Positions 6,113-7,764 of a stretch of DNA of 7,764 bases are shown piece by piece. Position 1 is the stretch's first letter, and each line of letters opens with the position of its first letter. The notes beneath the pieces are model-generated. The model was not told the origin of the DNA, did no database searches, and saw nothing but the letters and a program-made list of their open reading frames with translations. The position numbers and the translations under genes are program-made. This stretch comes from Eubacterium sp. Lineage in GTDB: Bacteria; Bacillota_A; Clostridia; Lachnospirales; Lachnospiraceae. The stretch covers positions 1-7,764 of the forward strand of contig JAMPGN010000198.1 of NCBI GenBank assembly GCA_023663915.1, written 5' to 3'.

Positions 6113-6187
6113 CATCATCATTATTAACATTCCATCCTATACACATTGCCCAATGCCTTGCCAAGCCATGTGTCTGTTTTGTTACTC

Positions 6188-7764
<1,577 letters not shown>

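Overview
The window looks like part of a chromosome of a gut-type Clostridia (Bacillota), most likely a Lachnospiraceae-like organism. The evidence is the consensus AGGAGG-type ribosome binding sites, a sigma-A type promoter, moderate base composition, and gene families common in that group (MepA-type and NorM-type MATE exporters, a short CxxC HIT protein, LacZ-type GH2). This assignment is an inference. Every gene I accept lies on the minus strand, so transcription runs from high to low coordinates.

Layout in transcription order. (1) 7764-6188: C-terminal half of a LacZ-type GH2 beta-galactosidase, cut by the window edge and closed by a strong hairpin terminator at 6079-6112. (2) 5945-4770: a cytoplasmic Asp-box beta-propeller hydrolase. 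It would probably be labelled sialidase, but its motifs look more like the GH93 exo-arabinanase group. It has its own leader and ends in a terminator at 4713-4754. (3) 4633-3956: a HAD phosphatase/phosphomutase of the beta-phosphoglucomutase type. (4) A sigma-A promoter at 3944-3916, a 16-bp perfect palindrome just downstream of it, then an apparent operon of MATE exporter (3781-2435), HIT-family nucleotide hydrolase (2365-1946) and a second, different MATE exporter (1944-580). (5) 579-14: a visibly more AT-rich stretch of broken coding fragments. It includes an unmistakable C-terminal scrap of an ImmA/IrrE-type protein, a possible HicA toxin N-terminus and an unidentified fragment.

How it fits together: the GH2 and GH93-like enzymes both lack any visible export signal in what can be read, so they may act on imported galactose- or arabinose-containing oligosaccharides. 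The HAD enzyme could handle a sugar phosphate nearby, but that link is only positional. The MATE-HIT-MATE block looks like a separately controlled export unit, with the palindrome as a candidate operator. The left end is a degraded accessory scar, not a working toxin-antitoxin or defence system. I did not find an intact, previously undescribed system. The points most worth checking are the MATE-HIT-MATE unit and its operator, the substrate of the propeller enzyme, and the duplicated terminator arm upstream of the HAD gene.
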